Notes: generated by a model from the sequence alone, not told the origin. 64,000 bases of DNA from Terebella lapidaria (GCA_949152475.1 OX424555.1:74415499-74479498); one strand, 5' to 3'; shown: positions 31,336 through 44,520, counted from the stretch's first letter. Numbers and translations are program-made.

Positions 31336-33734
31336 TCATTTGTGCCGTTGTTTCTGCGGCTTTAGGTAGTCATCATCACCCTCCAAGATGTAGTGTAGTG
31401 TGGTGCAAATCTTCTGGAATGTGGGTCTGTTGTTGGGGTTAGTCTCCCAACACTTCATCATCACATCTTTCCTGGAAAAGAATATTTAATTCGTTATTAA
31501 ATTGACAGTCAGAAGCTTCTTCCAATCTATTGACTTTCGTTCATATGGTTAACTAGTATGATAACTATGTAATTGAAAATAAACCAAAGCCGTGTATGAA
31601 AAGGTGTACTTTATGCAAGGATAGTTTCCGTATTGGTCTTTAGAAATGGCTGAACCATTTCTGAATCAGTGAAACGAGCGAAACACACAAGCTATTCATT
31701 TCCTCTATAACGGTGCATATTTGATGAGCATCATTCACCCGAGTCACCCCACTTCCGATTGTGACACTGCTCATGCTGAGAAACTCGTACTTTCACTTTC
31801 GCTTTGTATTGGTAAAGCGATCGCTTGGGTCGCACTTACATGTTACTTGTGACGTAGGATGGTACAGCCAATCGTTTGCCGTCCCGGATGTATTTCAATA
31901 CTTCGATGTTCTCCCGGATGTCAGGATATGGGTTTTTGCCACGTGTAATCAGTTCCCATAGCAACACACCGTACGACCACTGGATGCAAACACACCGGAA
32001 GAAATTGGTCTTCAATATGTAATCTACATGTACTAGTAATAGTACAAACAACTCAACCAAAGAATATTGTGAATACTAATAACGTACGATTGTAAAGTTA
32101 ATTAGATATTAACAGCTGGTAACTCTTACCACATCACTTTTAGTTGTGAATTTTGATGTCATAATGCACTCGAGCGCCACCCAGCGGAGAGGGAGTGGCG
32201 TCTTTAGGTTCGACATCTTGTAATAATCTGCCTGGTAAAGGTCACGTGACAAACCAAAATCCGCCACTTTGACAGTGCCATCTGCTGTCACCCTGGAACC
32301 GGAGTGCATATACGTAAACGTAAAACCCAATGAAGAAAAAAAACGATGAACGACCACTATACCGCATGTATGAATTCCTTTAGGACAAGAACAACTCACA
32401 TGCAGTTCCTGGCGGCCAGATCTCTATGGATGAAGTTCTTACTACTTAAATACGCCATTCCCTGCGCCACCCCGTAACCCATTCGCACGAGCTCCTCCAA
32501 CGTGAACGACTGGAATGTTCGCAAAAAAAGTTCACAGAAAATTGTTCATCACAGATCGGTGTAATAGATGTAGAAAATACAATATTATTAGTAACCGAGA
32601 ACAGTCATACTGACCAGTGATTTGTTCGCGACATACGATTTTAGATCGCCTTTCTCCATGAAAGGCAAGACGATGTATGGTTTGTTGTCTTGGGTTACGA
32701 TACCCTTGATACACATGATATTTTCGTGGGCGAAACCTCTCATTCTCGCAGATTCCTCAATAAACAATTCAACATCTTCTGCTGAGCAGTTCGCACCTGA
32801 ACAAGAAAAAATAAATTTCTCAATCGGGCACCGATTCCCATGGAGTCCCAAAATATCGACTTGAAAAGTAATTACATTATATTACCATGCACTGTCTTGA
32901 CGGCAACATCTTTTGGATTATTCATATTCTTGTCTCGTAACTTTCCTTTGTAAACAAGTCCAAAGTTTCCTGTAATAGTAGGATACTAGTGATATAAAAT
33001 CATCAAAGCGTCGTCGAATGTTTGTGGTGTATAATGTGATGCCTTGCACTTGAATTATGCATCATTCTCTTATCATGCTATATTAATGCACATTGTGCAT
33101 AAACTTCCGTATGTATACCATATAATTATCTAAATAACAGGCTGCAATAATATGCTAAAGATGCGTAGCACAACTATAAGACTATATTAGCAGTATTATA
33201 CCTTGTCCTATTATGTCGAGTACAGTCAGTCGTTTTTCATTGATCAGGAGTTGACTCAGTGATTTATCGTCTTTGAAAGCCTTTTTCAGTATAGTCATCG
33301 CATCAAGACCCAGCTTCTCGACTTTTAATGTTTCCTTCTGCGGTGGCTGTACGGGACTCTGGAGCGGTACCTGAGCGTTCAATCGAAGCTTTCCTGCAAC
33401 GAAGAAACTCACAGTATCAAGGGTATGAATCCAGAATGAATCGCAAACAATTGCAGGCAATTGTGCACCGGGAGAAGAGGCCTGGCCAAATTGTACACGC
33501 ACCTGTTGCAGTGCCACCGATGTTCGTGAAGTCATCCATCTTTTTCATCGGCTTCTTGGAGCGGTTCTTGCGCTGATCGTCCGCGCACAGGATGACAAGG
33601 AGGACAGAGAGGACCAGTCCCACGGAGGCAATCGCCAGGGCGGGGACTCCCTCTACCTCATGTCCCGGGACAGGGGACATTGTCAAGTGGACGGCTGGAG
33701 CCGGCGTGGGTCCGAGAACCGATCGAGAAATCAG
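31336..33734 (-). CDS. MET/AXL-like receptor tyrosine kinase, membrane and kinase part; 5' end not found
   Basis: Model: complement(join(31336..31471,31840..31979,32130..32292,32400..32509,32615..32796,32886..32969,33202..33393,33503..33734)); all phases fit, 412 residues from the first exon seen. Extracellular stub 1-29 (Pro-rich), membrane segment about 30-50, basic stop-transfer ([10 protein letters not shown]), then kinase about 138-400: G-loop GQGNFG (140-145), VAVK Lys166, hinge [18 protein letters not shown] (258-265), DFG 278-280, DLYQADYY activation loop with twin tyrosines, ALE in place of APE as in [21 protein letters not shown]. The tail ends [13 protein letters not shown] with a Tyr-x-x-Pro motif. 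All catalytic residues are present, so it should be active at the plasma membrane. The first exon begins in phase 0 after a good acceptor, so ectodomain and signal-peptide exons must lie upstream (beyond 33.74 kb) and were not identified. Six of the eight exons have the same length as those of the downstream paralogue or differ by a few codons. Confidence 0.9.
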
Positions 33735-34317
33735 CTGGATGAGAGCTGTGTGTTAGCGTGTGAGATAGTGTCACCTCTGAAAGCCGATGGAAATTCAAAA
33801 TACGTTGAATGTAATCCTTGTTAGATATTCATATCATTCGGGAAAATTAGGTTTTCATATGCTCTGGCAAAGTGAAATATACCATTGACAAACACGGTGT
33901 CATGGATGGGCGTGATCCCGCACTCGCGCTACTTCCGCAATCCTTATCGTTCAAAATGTGTCATACAAAACACATGACATAATTTACAACCTTTCTATCA
34001 GGGGTCCTTGTCACTGAATGAATACTACTCAAGTGGAGCTACCTCCTGCCCGTGCATGCATTGGACCCAGCTAGAGAAGTCACCGGCGTGACGGATCTAC
34101 CGACTTGAGATGTAAGTCATCACACCCCGGACACATGTATCGCGTTCTCTTCTTGATAACTCTGTCATCATACCGTAGCTAACGAAGCGTGTCGTAATGT
34201 TGTATATGGCCCAGATGGCAGGTATATACATGAAACGTGTCTCTCTGTATGTGTTAGGGGGAGGGGTGGCAATGTGCATCTATATCGAATGACATACCTA
34301 AACGGTCATGGTTTCAA
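33735..34317. other. Upstream intron of receptor kinase; possible decayed exon
   Basis: Around 33895..33975 on the minus strand a short stretch (GITPIHDTVFVNG before a GT) resembles the VITSQNTHGAYIYVNE segment seen upstream of the paralogue, but frames around it are broken. No firm exon. Confidence 0.25.
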
Positions 34318-36482
34318 TATACTTTGAGATGAAACCTTACAGCATCAACAATAATTAAGTTATAATTTATAATCATTCTGTTGGAGATCAATTTCCCAAA
34401 TCACCAACAACTTCTGTAGTCGATTGCACACTTTGTATATAGTTTAATTGAATGAAAACGCAAATACGTGTTGTGAGAATTTTTGTATTGCTCCCTGCAA
34501 TAAGATATTAAGTTCACTGCATGGTTTAGCGGGAGGTAGAAGAAGAAAAATAGTACATCAATTACATCGAGGCATCAATGTATATGACACCAATTTGTAA
34601 TACCGATACTAAAGTAATATCATTTACGTTCATTGCTACTGACCTGATTTTGGATGAATATGTCACTCCCCTAATGTATCAGACGACGTAGAACGGACCC
34701 TTTGGTAAAATTGATGTATACTTCTAATAACTTACTAAGTATTGTCGTGTTTACATGTCCAATGGACGGGCAATGAACGATGATATCGGTGATATTTAAT
34801 ATCTGTTTATAAATCATCAATTGTTCAATTACCTAAATCATAAAATAAACCTGCAGAACCAGCAACTAGGTCCATAGTACATTGCCAGAAATATATTCAA
34901 TGTTAATACGTAGAATAATCATCAAACATCTACATGTACAAACTAGTAGTTTCCCAGTTGGTTTTATTGGCAGACCTGTTTTTGTACTCATATGAATCAG
35001 GGGCCTCTGACTTTTCGATGCCTTACGTAAGTATATCCTAAGTCAAACCCCCATACTTACACCGAAATCTTAGCTCAACCACGTCCAGCCAACGTAACAC
35101 ACACTTGGGTAAGACCACCGTAAGCCATGTCTTTAGAAAGCGGGAAAAGTCATGTACACCTCTAAGTTTCCTGAATATTGTTTCTCATTTGTCGATTCGC
35201 AGCACAATGGATCTATCGGAAGCTAAACCTTCTGTTCAAATTCACATATTCGGCTGATTTTCTCTGACCGTTCAGTAATTTCTTGTTTCATTTCACAAGC
35301 AAACACACATTAATACCGTCAATGTACAGTACTGCTCTTGACTGATTCGCTCGACGAGGAGCTTCTGTGGCACTTTGAAGTTGGACTCATGAAGTTGGAC
35401 TCATTCGATATACTTTGAGATGAAACCTTACAGCATCAACAATAATTAAGTTATAATTTATAATCATTCTGTTGGAGATCAATTTCCCAAATCACCAACA
35501 ACTTCTGTAGTCGATTGCACACTTTGTATATAGTTTAATTGAATGAAAACGCAAATACGTGTTGTGAGAATTTTTGTATTGCTCCCTGCAATAAGATATT
35601 AAGTTCACTGCATGGTTTAGCGGGAGGTAGAAGAAGAAAAATAGTACATCAATTACATCGAGGCATCAATGTATATGACACCAATTTGTAATACCGATAC
35701 TAAAGTAATATCATTTACGTTCATTGCTACTGACCTGATTTTGGATGAATATGTCACTCCCCTAATGTATCAGACGACGTAGAACGGACCCTTTGGTAAA
35801 ATTGATGTATACTTCTAATAACTTACTAAGTATTGTCGTGTTTACATGTCCAATGGACGGGCAATGAACGATGATATCGGTGATATTTAATATCTGTTTA
35901 TAAATCATCAATTGTTCAATTACCTAAATCATAAAATAAACCTGCAGAACCAGCAACTAGGTCCATAGTACATTGCCAGAAATATATTCAATGTTAATAC
36001 GTAGAATAATCATCAAACATCTACATGTACAAACTAGTAGTTTCCCAGTTGGTTTTATTGGCAGACCTGTTTTTGTACTCATATGAATCAGGGGCCTCTG
36101 ACTTTTCGATGCCTTACGTAAGTATATCCTAAGTCAAACCCCCATACTTACACCGAAATCTTAGCTCAACCACGTCCAGCCAACGTAACACACACTTGGG
36201 TAAGACCACCGTAAGCCATGTCTTTAGAAAGCGGGAAAAGTCATGTACACCTCTAAGTTTCCTGAATATTGTTTCTCATTTGTCGATTCGCAGCACAATG
36301 GATCTATCGGAAGCTAAACCTTCTGTTCAAATTCACATATTCGGCTGATTTTCTCTGACCGTTCAGTAATTTCTTGTTTCATTTCACAAGCAAACACACA
36401 TTAATACCGTCAATGTACAGTACTGCTCTTGACTGATTCGCTCGACGAGGAGCTTCTGTGGCACTTTGAAGTTGGACTCATT
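34318..36482. repeat. 1,091-bp direct tandem duplication
   Basis: Unit one (about 34318..35400) and unit two (about 35409..36482) read base for base alike wherever I compared them, beginning ATACTTTGAGATGAAACC and ending TTTGAAGTTGGACTCAT. The period is 1,091 bp. No exon or long frame lies in the unit. Near-perfect identity means a very recent duplication or an assembly artefact. Confidence 0.9.
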
Positions 36483-37690
36483 TTTTGGCCTTGGAAATAA
36501 AAGAAATGTATTTTTCTGCAAAATAGGTTGCAGTTATATATATATTTTTTATCGAGAGCATATAGGACATATTGTAAGACGTTTTCAATGGTGATGTCAG
36601 ATAGACATGGGTGACATTGAAAGTCAAATTTCACATTATTGTTAAAAACATTGTAACTCATTAGTCTAGTAATATTCAAAGAAATAGGTTCTATGAATGA
36701 TGTTAGGAAATGAACTAGCAAGCTATGAAATGCCTCGTAACGGTGCTTGAAAATAGTCTTTTCTTAGATGATGTTTTCCTTGGATGCCAGTACGCTGCAG
36801 TCCCCATGGGACTATTTTCTTTAATAGTGATATAGAAATAGCCTAATAATTAAAATAAGGAATAAATTGTAATCCGTCCTCCTGTTACGAAAACCCTTTT
36901 TCGACCTAAACGCCTCCGATTTCGCGTCGTAATAAAAGTATGTAAGCCACCACCTCCACCTCCCAAGCTCCCTTGAGTTAAGTTAACACATCTGTCAACA
37001 TTGCAATCTCAGCTCAAACAATGTCGAGTTTGAAGGTGAAAATCGCAAGTTGTTCGTAAACATATAGATAAGAGCGCTTTGGGTTAGAGGCTCCAGATGT
37101 TTCCAACACCTGCAACGAAGAGAATGTAAGAAACAAACAAATAACTTTGATTTCAATTTCCCAAAGATTGTGATTATTTGGAGGTCGTCCAACATAATGA
37201 ACTTAAAATTGAAGAAACAATAATTGACTCCTTCAATTTGTATATTATTCAGATCTTGAGTTTGGAAACCGATAAGATTTTATCAGCTGAAACATACACG
37301 TATGGCAAAGCTGTCCCAGAGTTAGTTAAAGGTATGATCGAAGATCATGTTCATCGAGGTGCCCCTGGGCTAGTCTTCGAATTGCTGCGAAAAGAAAGTT
37401 TTACTAAGACTATGTTATCTTCTTCAAGAAATTTTATAGACGTCAACACGATCTATTTGATGAGTGAAACAAGATGCTAAGATAAAGTTGTTCGCACAAT
37501 AATTTTTACACTGGAATAGTTTCAAAATCACAACACATTTGGGTGTATTTATCATCTGCCTGAATGAATTTATAAGCCATGCCGATGTATCTCTGGTACA
37601 CACATACTGTATATTATCTAAGCAATTACATCCCCATGGCTTGTACACAACATGCAATCTAAGTGGAGAGTATTATAAGTGTCATTATTT
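36483..37690 (+). other. Unassigned stretch with one exon-like segment at about 37254..37480
   Basis: After TTTGTATATTATTCAG the plus strand stays open for about 75 codons (LSLETDKILSAETYTY, KAVPELVKGMIEDHVHRG, GLVFELLRKESF). The acceptor is good and the translation is protein-like, but I recognise no family and found no partner exons. Confidence 0.25.
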
Positions 37691-37734
37691 GCGACAATAT
37701 TAAACTACGTGTGTTTGTGTAAGATCAAGGGGGA

Positions 37735-37990
37735 AAATGCTTTTTCTTGGCAACCACAGAAGACCGGCGCATGCACAGGCCAATAATGATGTCAATATTG
37801 ACTGCAAGCAAAACATAATGATTGAGAAGGAAGACGTTATGATGACATACACGTGTCGAAAATAACTTTTTCTTGGCAACCTCAGAATACCATCGCTGTG
37901 CATCATGTGCATTGGCCAAAGAATGTTCACCCAGGCAGCAAGCAAAACATCACGATGAAGAAGGAAAACGTTATGATGACACCTACGTTT
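37735..37990. repeat. Imperfect tandem duplication, about 130 bp
   Basis: 37738..37862 and 37866..37985 share CTTTTTCTTGGCAACC, GCAAGCAAAACAT, AAGGA.AACGTTATGATGACA. Open plus-strand frames run through both, followed by a Cys/His-rich stretch (FCDHCENNHHSNC), but no known domain is certain. Confidence 0.7.
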
Positions 37991-38261
37991 TGATATGTTT
38001 TGTGATCATTGTGAAAACAACCATCATTCCAACTGTGAAACCGAGTATACCAAATACATGTGTGTGATGGGTATCAGTTTCGCATTCTCAATGAAGTGCT
38101 GCAGGGTTGTAACTGTACCTTTCCGCAATTGGTATGGAGGGGACAGTGTCGTCAACTACATAAATTGGCCCAAAAACTTATTTTTCCGACAAAATACAAA
38201 AACGAAATACATTTTGGACCTGATTCAATCCCTAATAAAAAAAATATTTTCATCGAACGCA

Positions 38262-38400
38262 TCTGAATACTACGGAAGCGTAGAAGGGCCACTCAGGAAT
38301 TTTTTTTAAAATTCCCGACTTAGTAACTCGATAATATCGAGTTGGTATCTCGATAATATCGACTTGAACTTGGAGCAGGCACAAATGCCCGAGTTTTATC
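38262..38400. repeat. Palindromic-core repeat CTCGATAATATCGAG, two units
   Basis: TACTACGGAAGCGTAG, then CCCGACTTAGTAACTCGATA and two 22-bp units with CTCGATAATATCGA, then TTTTATCCATGAC. Shares its left block with 17.8 and 23.66 kb and its right block with 5.19 kb. Confidence 0.75.
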
Positions 38401-39450
38401 CATGACGAAAATATTTTTTTTTCCGCGAATTTTATTGCTAAAACAATTTAATTTGCAAACTCTATTGTTTGGAGTAAAAGTTTTTTTTTTAAAGACATGT
38501 TGAATGTTTTTTTTTCAAAACCTTGCCAGATATACTCGACAACTAACATTATGGTTTCACTAAATAAATCATATTATTCATTCCTCAGCGGGGCTTAATA
38601 GTCCAGGGCTTTTATGGCCCAAATGGGGTCAGATAGGAAAAAATTGCAACACTACATATCATTAGTGATTTGATTACAGAAATATATGCTGAACAACATA
38701 TCAAAAGTCTAAAGTTCTCAAAATATGGGAAGTTGGACAAAATCACAATTCTTTGGACTCCCCATTTGAGTAATTTTCCGCACCATTTCGCCATGTCAGA
38801 ATTTAGCCTACTGTCATTGTTTGGGGTAGAAGTTTGGGTGTCAAAGCTGAATTGTTGCACAGCGACTCTGAAGACCATATTGATAACCCACAAAAAAGTC
38901 CACATGAATCCCATGGGGGGTTTTCTCTAAAATCCAAGATGGCCGCCGTTTATACGCGAAATAGCTTAAAATTGAACTAGCGAGTTATCTAATGCACCTA
39001 CGTTATTATTTTAGTGTCTACTCCCATGTTTTCTGACCCAATCAATCAGATGGTGGTATTGCTGAGTTTCTGTGACTGTTGGCTGTTTCAAAATCCGAAA
39101 TGGCTGCCATGAAAAACCTGGAAAATTCGAAAAAAACTATGCCAGATGAAGGCAAAATGTTGGTGTCTATTCCTATATTATCTGACCCAAGAAATACAGT
39201 GGTGATACCGCCGTGTCTCTGTAACTGTTGGTTGCATCAATGAATGTGGCTGCCATAAAAATCTATGACAATTTTCTACTATATATCAGCTTCTGTTACA
39301 TATAGATGAAAGAATTTGGTGCCTATATTGATGTTTATACACAGGGAAAGGGATACCAGCACCAGTGGACCCATATTCAACTAATCAAGTAACCAACACA
39401 TACATGGACTCACTAAAATTTATTGATAAGACATAATGACCATCAGACAG
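38401..39450. other. Non-coding, AAGATGGCCGCC-type dispersed repeat
   Basis: Contains CAAGATGGCCGCC and AAATGGCTGCCAT motifs and repeated TCTGACCCAA..AATCA-like blocks (39020..39260). No exon seen. Confidence 0.4.
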
Positions 39451-39459
39451 ACTTGCCTC

Positions 39460-40330
39460 TTGAATTTGCAGGAAAGTTGAGGGACTGCGTGTTAGCAGAG
39501 CCATATACTGGAGACAGGCAGCTCAGCTTTGTAGTGACTTAGAGTAGCTCTACCCCTCGCATAATCATCTGTTTGATAGTAGCTTGGAATAAGTCAACCA
39601 TTTTTGGTGAATGTTGCTTGCTCAGCACAGCAAAGAGCTTTGTCATAATCCCTTGTCATATTCACAAACAGGAAGACTAGCTTATCCAGTTGCTGTGACC
39701 AGAGAGTTTGATGGTAATTTATGGGCGGCAAAGCATGTCAAAAATCTTGATGGAGCATGCTTACATATACTTCTAAGCAGAATATTGCAGGACAGGAACT
39801 CTGCCACACCGGATCTGAGCTCATCCACATCCACAACTCCCACCCACAATGAAACCATAGAGCCTAAACAAGTGGTTCTGCTGAGATCCCTTCAACTACC
39901 CGCATGTTCCTGTAAGTTCAGTTTTGGCATGGCATATATTTTGAGTCCAATGGTTTCAGAGGGGAACTACGAGCTTGAAATTTCCTAAATGTTGGCTCGG
40001 ATGCTGCCTTTCCAAAAGAAAAAAAAAATCATTTACTATGATTGACAACATGACGTGATATTTTCAAAACAACACGTTTTGTTGTGGAAGGTAACACGAC
40101 AAGACGTAAAGTAGTAGCAGGTTATGTGGATGATGAATGTACTTGAGTATTGGTTCCTGTCTCCTGAGCACACCAGCATGAGGCAGTCGCAACTTTGTCC
40201 AGAGGACATCGAGGGGCCTTGAAATGGAGCGACTTGTCGCAACTGTACAATACAAAAAGGTTCCTAAAGAGGCTTGGTGGAAGCATTCCTTGAACATGAA
40301 GCCAACATTGTTAAGGAGCCCAAGTGCCGA
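39460..40330 (+). pseudogene. Unidentified coding-like fragments
   Basis: Plus-strand pieces in several frames: EFAGKLRDCVLAEPYTGD (about 39466), YPVAVTREFDGNLWAAKHVK and NLDGACLHILLSRIL in a 125-codon frame (39611..39988), TTRRKVVAGYVDDE (about 40095). They read like one decayed protein, probably transposon-derived. I do not recognise the family. Confidence 0.35.
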
Positions 40331-40339
40331 CTACAGTAC

Positions 40340-41830
40340 TTCCTCCAAGACCTCACGTTAGACAAGCTGGTCGAGCATATATATTGTAGCAGCTGCCAGC
40401 CAATCCAGGGTATTGTCTATCAAGGCTACAGACTGTAGGGGTCGTTGGACCTCCCCTGGCTGAGACATCGGCACAGACACCGAGTTAAGGGTGGATAAGT
40501 GGCGCAACGCCTCCTTGGGAGGGCCAAAACGGCTTGAGCAGAAAGTGCTTCTGGGAAGGTTCAAAGAACTTGAAGAGCTTCGACCGCATGGTATTTTCTC
40601 CCTTGTTCTTAAGAGCTCCCTGCCAACGGCGTTTGAAGGCTTGGCAATCACTCCAGCTCAGAAGCAATTGCTGATGAGCTCCAACTGGAGGTACGGGAAG
40701 GCCGCAGGCACCTGGTTCAACCATAGTGGACTACTTAATTGGGGTTTCAGGTGGGAACTGTGACCCCAGGCGTGAATGCACGAGGAGCTTCTCATTGGAG
40801 TGTAAGTCCTGCCATCCACTTCCTGGGAACGAGCAATGTTGGAACTCTGGTCGAGCTCATCCACCCGCATGGAGTCCTCTTCTGGTGACGGCATTTCAGT
40901 GGGTGCAAGACCAACGAGGAAAGCGGATAGGGTGGAACCAGTGAGAGCTGTATTGGTCGCTGAGGCTGGCCTGGTGTAACCAAGGACAGGAAAGGCAATT
41001 GGGACGTAAAAATACTCTGTACCAGAGTAACCACGAGAAATTGTTCCCTTGGATACGAGCCCGGGCTGGAGAGCCTGGCAGCGTCGAAGCAGGGATGACA
41101 ACCAGCTGCACATGGCTTCCCGTATTAAACCTGTGGAAAGCAGGAAGATACCAGGCGGAGACAACTCTTGTGCAGGCTGGCATGCAACAAGCGATGGGTC
41201 ATCTAGTTTTCAGCTACTGAGTTTTCAGCTACTGACTCATAGAATTGAACATCGTTTGGGGATGAAATGTTAGATGAGCGCCGAGGCTCAGCTCCAACTG
41301 CCTGACACCTTTGGGGTAGCTCCTGAAGGTATTGTTGTACCAGACGGAAATCCCACGGAAAGGGCCTTAGCCGGGAGTCCCACTAAGCGTTCCCAAAGCC
41401 AAGGAGAGCCCGAAGAAGAGTTCTAAATCCCTCGTTGCAATGGTGGCAGCGAAGACAAGCCTCGAGGCTGAGACATCGTCTGGAAAAGAGGATATTCGAC
41501 CCAAAGGTCCAAGAATGCAGTATAAGATATGGAAAATCACTGCTGACAGCATCAGCATTGATTGTCCTAACTGAAACCAGGTTCCTATCAGGACCCGGCT
41601 CTGGGTCCGGACCCAGACAGGGCTGGCTGACCGGCATGAATCCCATTCCGATCTGGTGTTCGAGTTCCTATCGGAGGCCGGGCCCCAAGAGGGATGATCC
41701 TGGTGATTCCAACAATCCAACAAAAAGCAACGAGAAAGACACAAATTATAAGAGTTGGTTGTAAGTAGTGCTGTTCCGATGAGTAGGAGAAATGGAGAAG
41801 TTGACACTATTCTGCCACTATTCATGACTT
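40340..41830. other. G+C-richer block with long overlapping frames on both strands
   Basis: Frames up to 168 codons (40658..41164 minus) and 152 codons (41367..41825 minus) overlap others on plus. Composition differs from the A/T-rich surroundings. No domain recognised. It may continue the decayed element that starts near 39.46 kb. Confidence 0.35.
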
Positions 41831-44520
41831 TGTCGGGGGATTAGAATGGATACCGACAAACAGACAAATTCATAATTTCAAGACCTAATCCATGGATGAA
41901 TTTTACAAAATCAGTGTACGTGGTCAAATCGAAGTGATACTAAAGTATCAAAGTCAAAGCCATGTGAACATCGCAGACACCCATCCAGCTGAGCGTGAGA
42001 TCAGGTGCTCTGTAAGAGTGAGGTTATTCCTTAATCTTTCGCATGGGGGGTTTTGCTTTGTGGGATGCATATTTTGAGTAGGCTGTATGGGTAACCGTTT
42101 TATATGTTAATGTACATGTATAAGAGTTAATGTACATGTATAGGAGTAGTTTTGGTGGATATATATGCAGCGAAATCGATATAATAAAATGTTCTATTGC
42201 AACAAACATACGTAATTGTGGCGTTTCGAGAGTGAAAAACTAGAAAAGTTTCACCCTATGTTTAGGAATGTTCCTGATTTTTTATCTCTTTAGAATTTTG
42301 GTATGTTATTTAGATGCCTTCAATGTAAACAATTCCACATGATTTGTTAGTGTTGCAAATTCCCCCCCCCCCCCCCCGTTAAACACTATATACCCTAGAC
42401 TATAAGGCCATATCAAGTAGCTGGCAATAAAAACACATGCGAAAACACAACAAACACGAAATGTCACAAACGATTCTATCATTTTCATTTACAACACAAA
42501 CAGTGATCGGGAATATTCTGGATACAATCTAGTAATCCTATTATTTCAATATATTATGAGAAGGTAATTGTGCGGAAATATAACCGTCTATATTTACTAA
42601 AATTCGAAACATACACATCAAGCTCATATATAACTGGTAACACCAACTAACCCAGAACTGTTCAGCACACCCGACTCCCCACCCACCCCCCTCCACACCC
42701 CAGAACTGCCCATTATATTTATTATATCACTTTTCAAAGACAGGTTGGTTTTCGAAAACTCCCATCACAAAGCACTCATTGAATTAGAAATCGTCCTTCG
42801 GTTCTGACCACCATCCATCGTTCATGCCACACCAGCCGTGTCTCAGCCGTGTCCCAGTTTGTGTCTCAGGGTCAGATGTAATCTTCAGTTATATAGTTCA
42901 CTAAAAGCAATCCCATCAAACGAATAGTACTCTCTGATAGGAAACAAAATTGCAGTAATAAAGTGTATCTTATCTCTTTTCGGGGTTTGGTGTCTGCAGT
43001 AAATATCAAATGTAAAGTCCAAGGACGGTTAACAACAAACTGCTTCAAGTTGTTCGAAACTATGTTAGGGTATCGTACCGAGAAATACTGTAGCTTCAAT
43101 ATATTTTTTCCACAAAAGACGAAACTATTCTTCACATCAAAAACTGGGCTTAGTTGATATCCTGCCTCTCACGATAACTTGTGACGTGATCTCTGATGTG
43201 AATCGCACAGTGTTGTCCCGGATATTTACGAGTTCTTCACTCGCAGTTATGCTCTTACTGTCCCTAACCGATTGTTGCCATACGAATTCACACTTCATTT
43301 TATATCAAAAAATATATATTCAAATATATTATATTTAAATTATAACAAATTTAAATCGAACCCCTCCATTTACATTCAGTGAGTCAAGTTGATCAGGCGG
43401 TATGTAATATACTTGGTACGGATCAAACATATATATGAATGTATCCGCCTGATATAAATACGTTGCCCATGTCATGTGATGTGATCTATACACATTACGA
43501 TCACGGTGTTCAGATGCGAGTGATGAATTACGTTGGCTTTGTACAAGTTTTGTGAAGGACGGGGTCTAAATTCTGTAGCTATTTGAATGTAAAGGATATA
43601 GGCATTGGAGAAATCTGTCAATGTACAATAGAAAAACAACCTAAAACACAGTAAAGGTTATGTTGACCTACGAGAATGATACATTTTTGTTTAAAACTAA
43701 TGGCTTCTGCATGTCTCATCCGCACATGGGAGCATCACACACTCACGAAAAAAAATTAATTACAAAAGGGTCATTGCATATGTACAGTATAGAAGCGTGG
43801 TATCAACAAATAAACATCGGATACAGATCACACTTTTGATAGACCATATGTGATTTCATATCACGTGTACATGTTGTTAATTATGGGTATATTTGAGGGC
43901 ACTGTATTATTTGTACAAAAATATAATTTGAGTCGTACACGTACATTGGTATTTTTTTTCTCCAAGACAGGGTGCTGCAGCTACCGGTAATAGACGTGGA
44001 ATCAATACCCAGTATTAATTATTCCCAGCAAACAAAATTATAAACCATTTATTCAGGATTTAAATCCTCGAAATGACCAAAGTTCTGTCAAGATTTTTGA
44101 CAGTAACACAGTTCTGGTGCTGTATCCAAAGGCCGAATTTCACAATTCGAGGTAGACATAACCTCGACTTCTGAAGGTCATCTCAGATCATGCCAAACGA
44201 TTAAATATACATTATTTCCTATGCCATCACCTCTTGTCTTGGGGTTAGCTTTGTCTTCAAATACTTTGACTCGGAGTGACTTACTTTGGAATTTGAACAC
44301 CCAAGGTAATATTCAAGTAAGTAATTTTGCATGTGAATGTACAAGTAAGAAACATACATACTGGGCACAAAAACAGGGAACCTCATCTGGCTGGTGAGAA
44401 TGTAGACACTTGAACATGATTTTGAAGTATGACGACTTGTCGCACTAGGGTGGTCCTTAACGTAGTCCGCTACAAACATGAAGGTAACGGAGAGTCAAAA
44501 TTTAAAAGTCATTTCTTGAA
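41831..44520. other. Non-coding; C-run at 42362..42377
   Basis: A 25-bp direct repeat (TTAATGTACATGTATA) lies near 42110..42145. No exon or element recognised in the rest. Confidence 0.4.

Noticed and set aside
40358..41825. Overlapping frames of 87-168 codons on both strands as separate genes
   Set aside because: Mutual overlap, no splice structure and no recognisable domain; treated as one compositional block.
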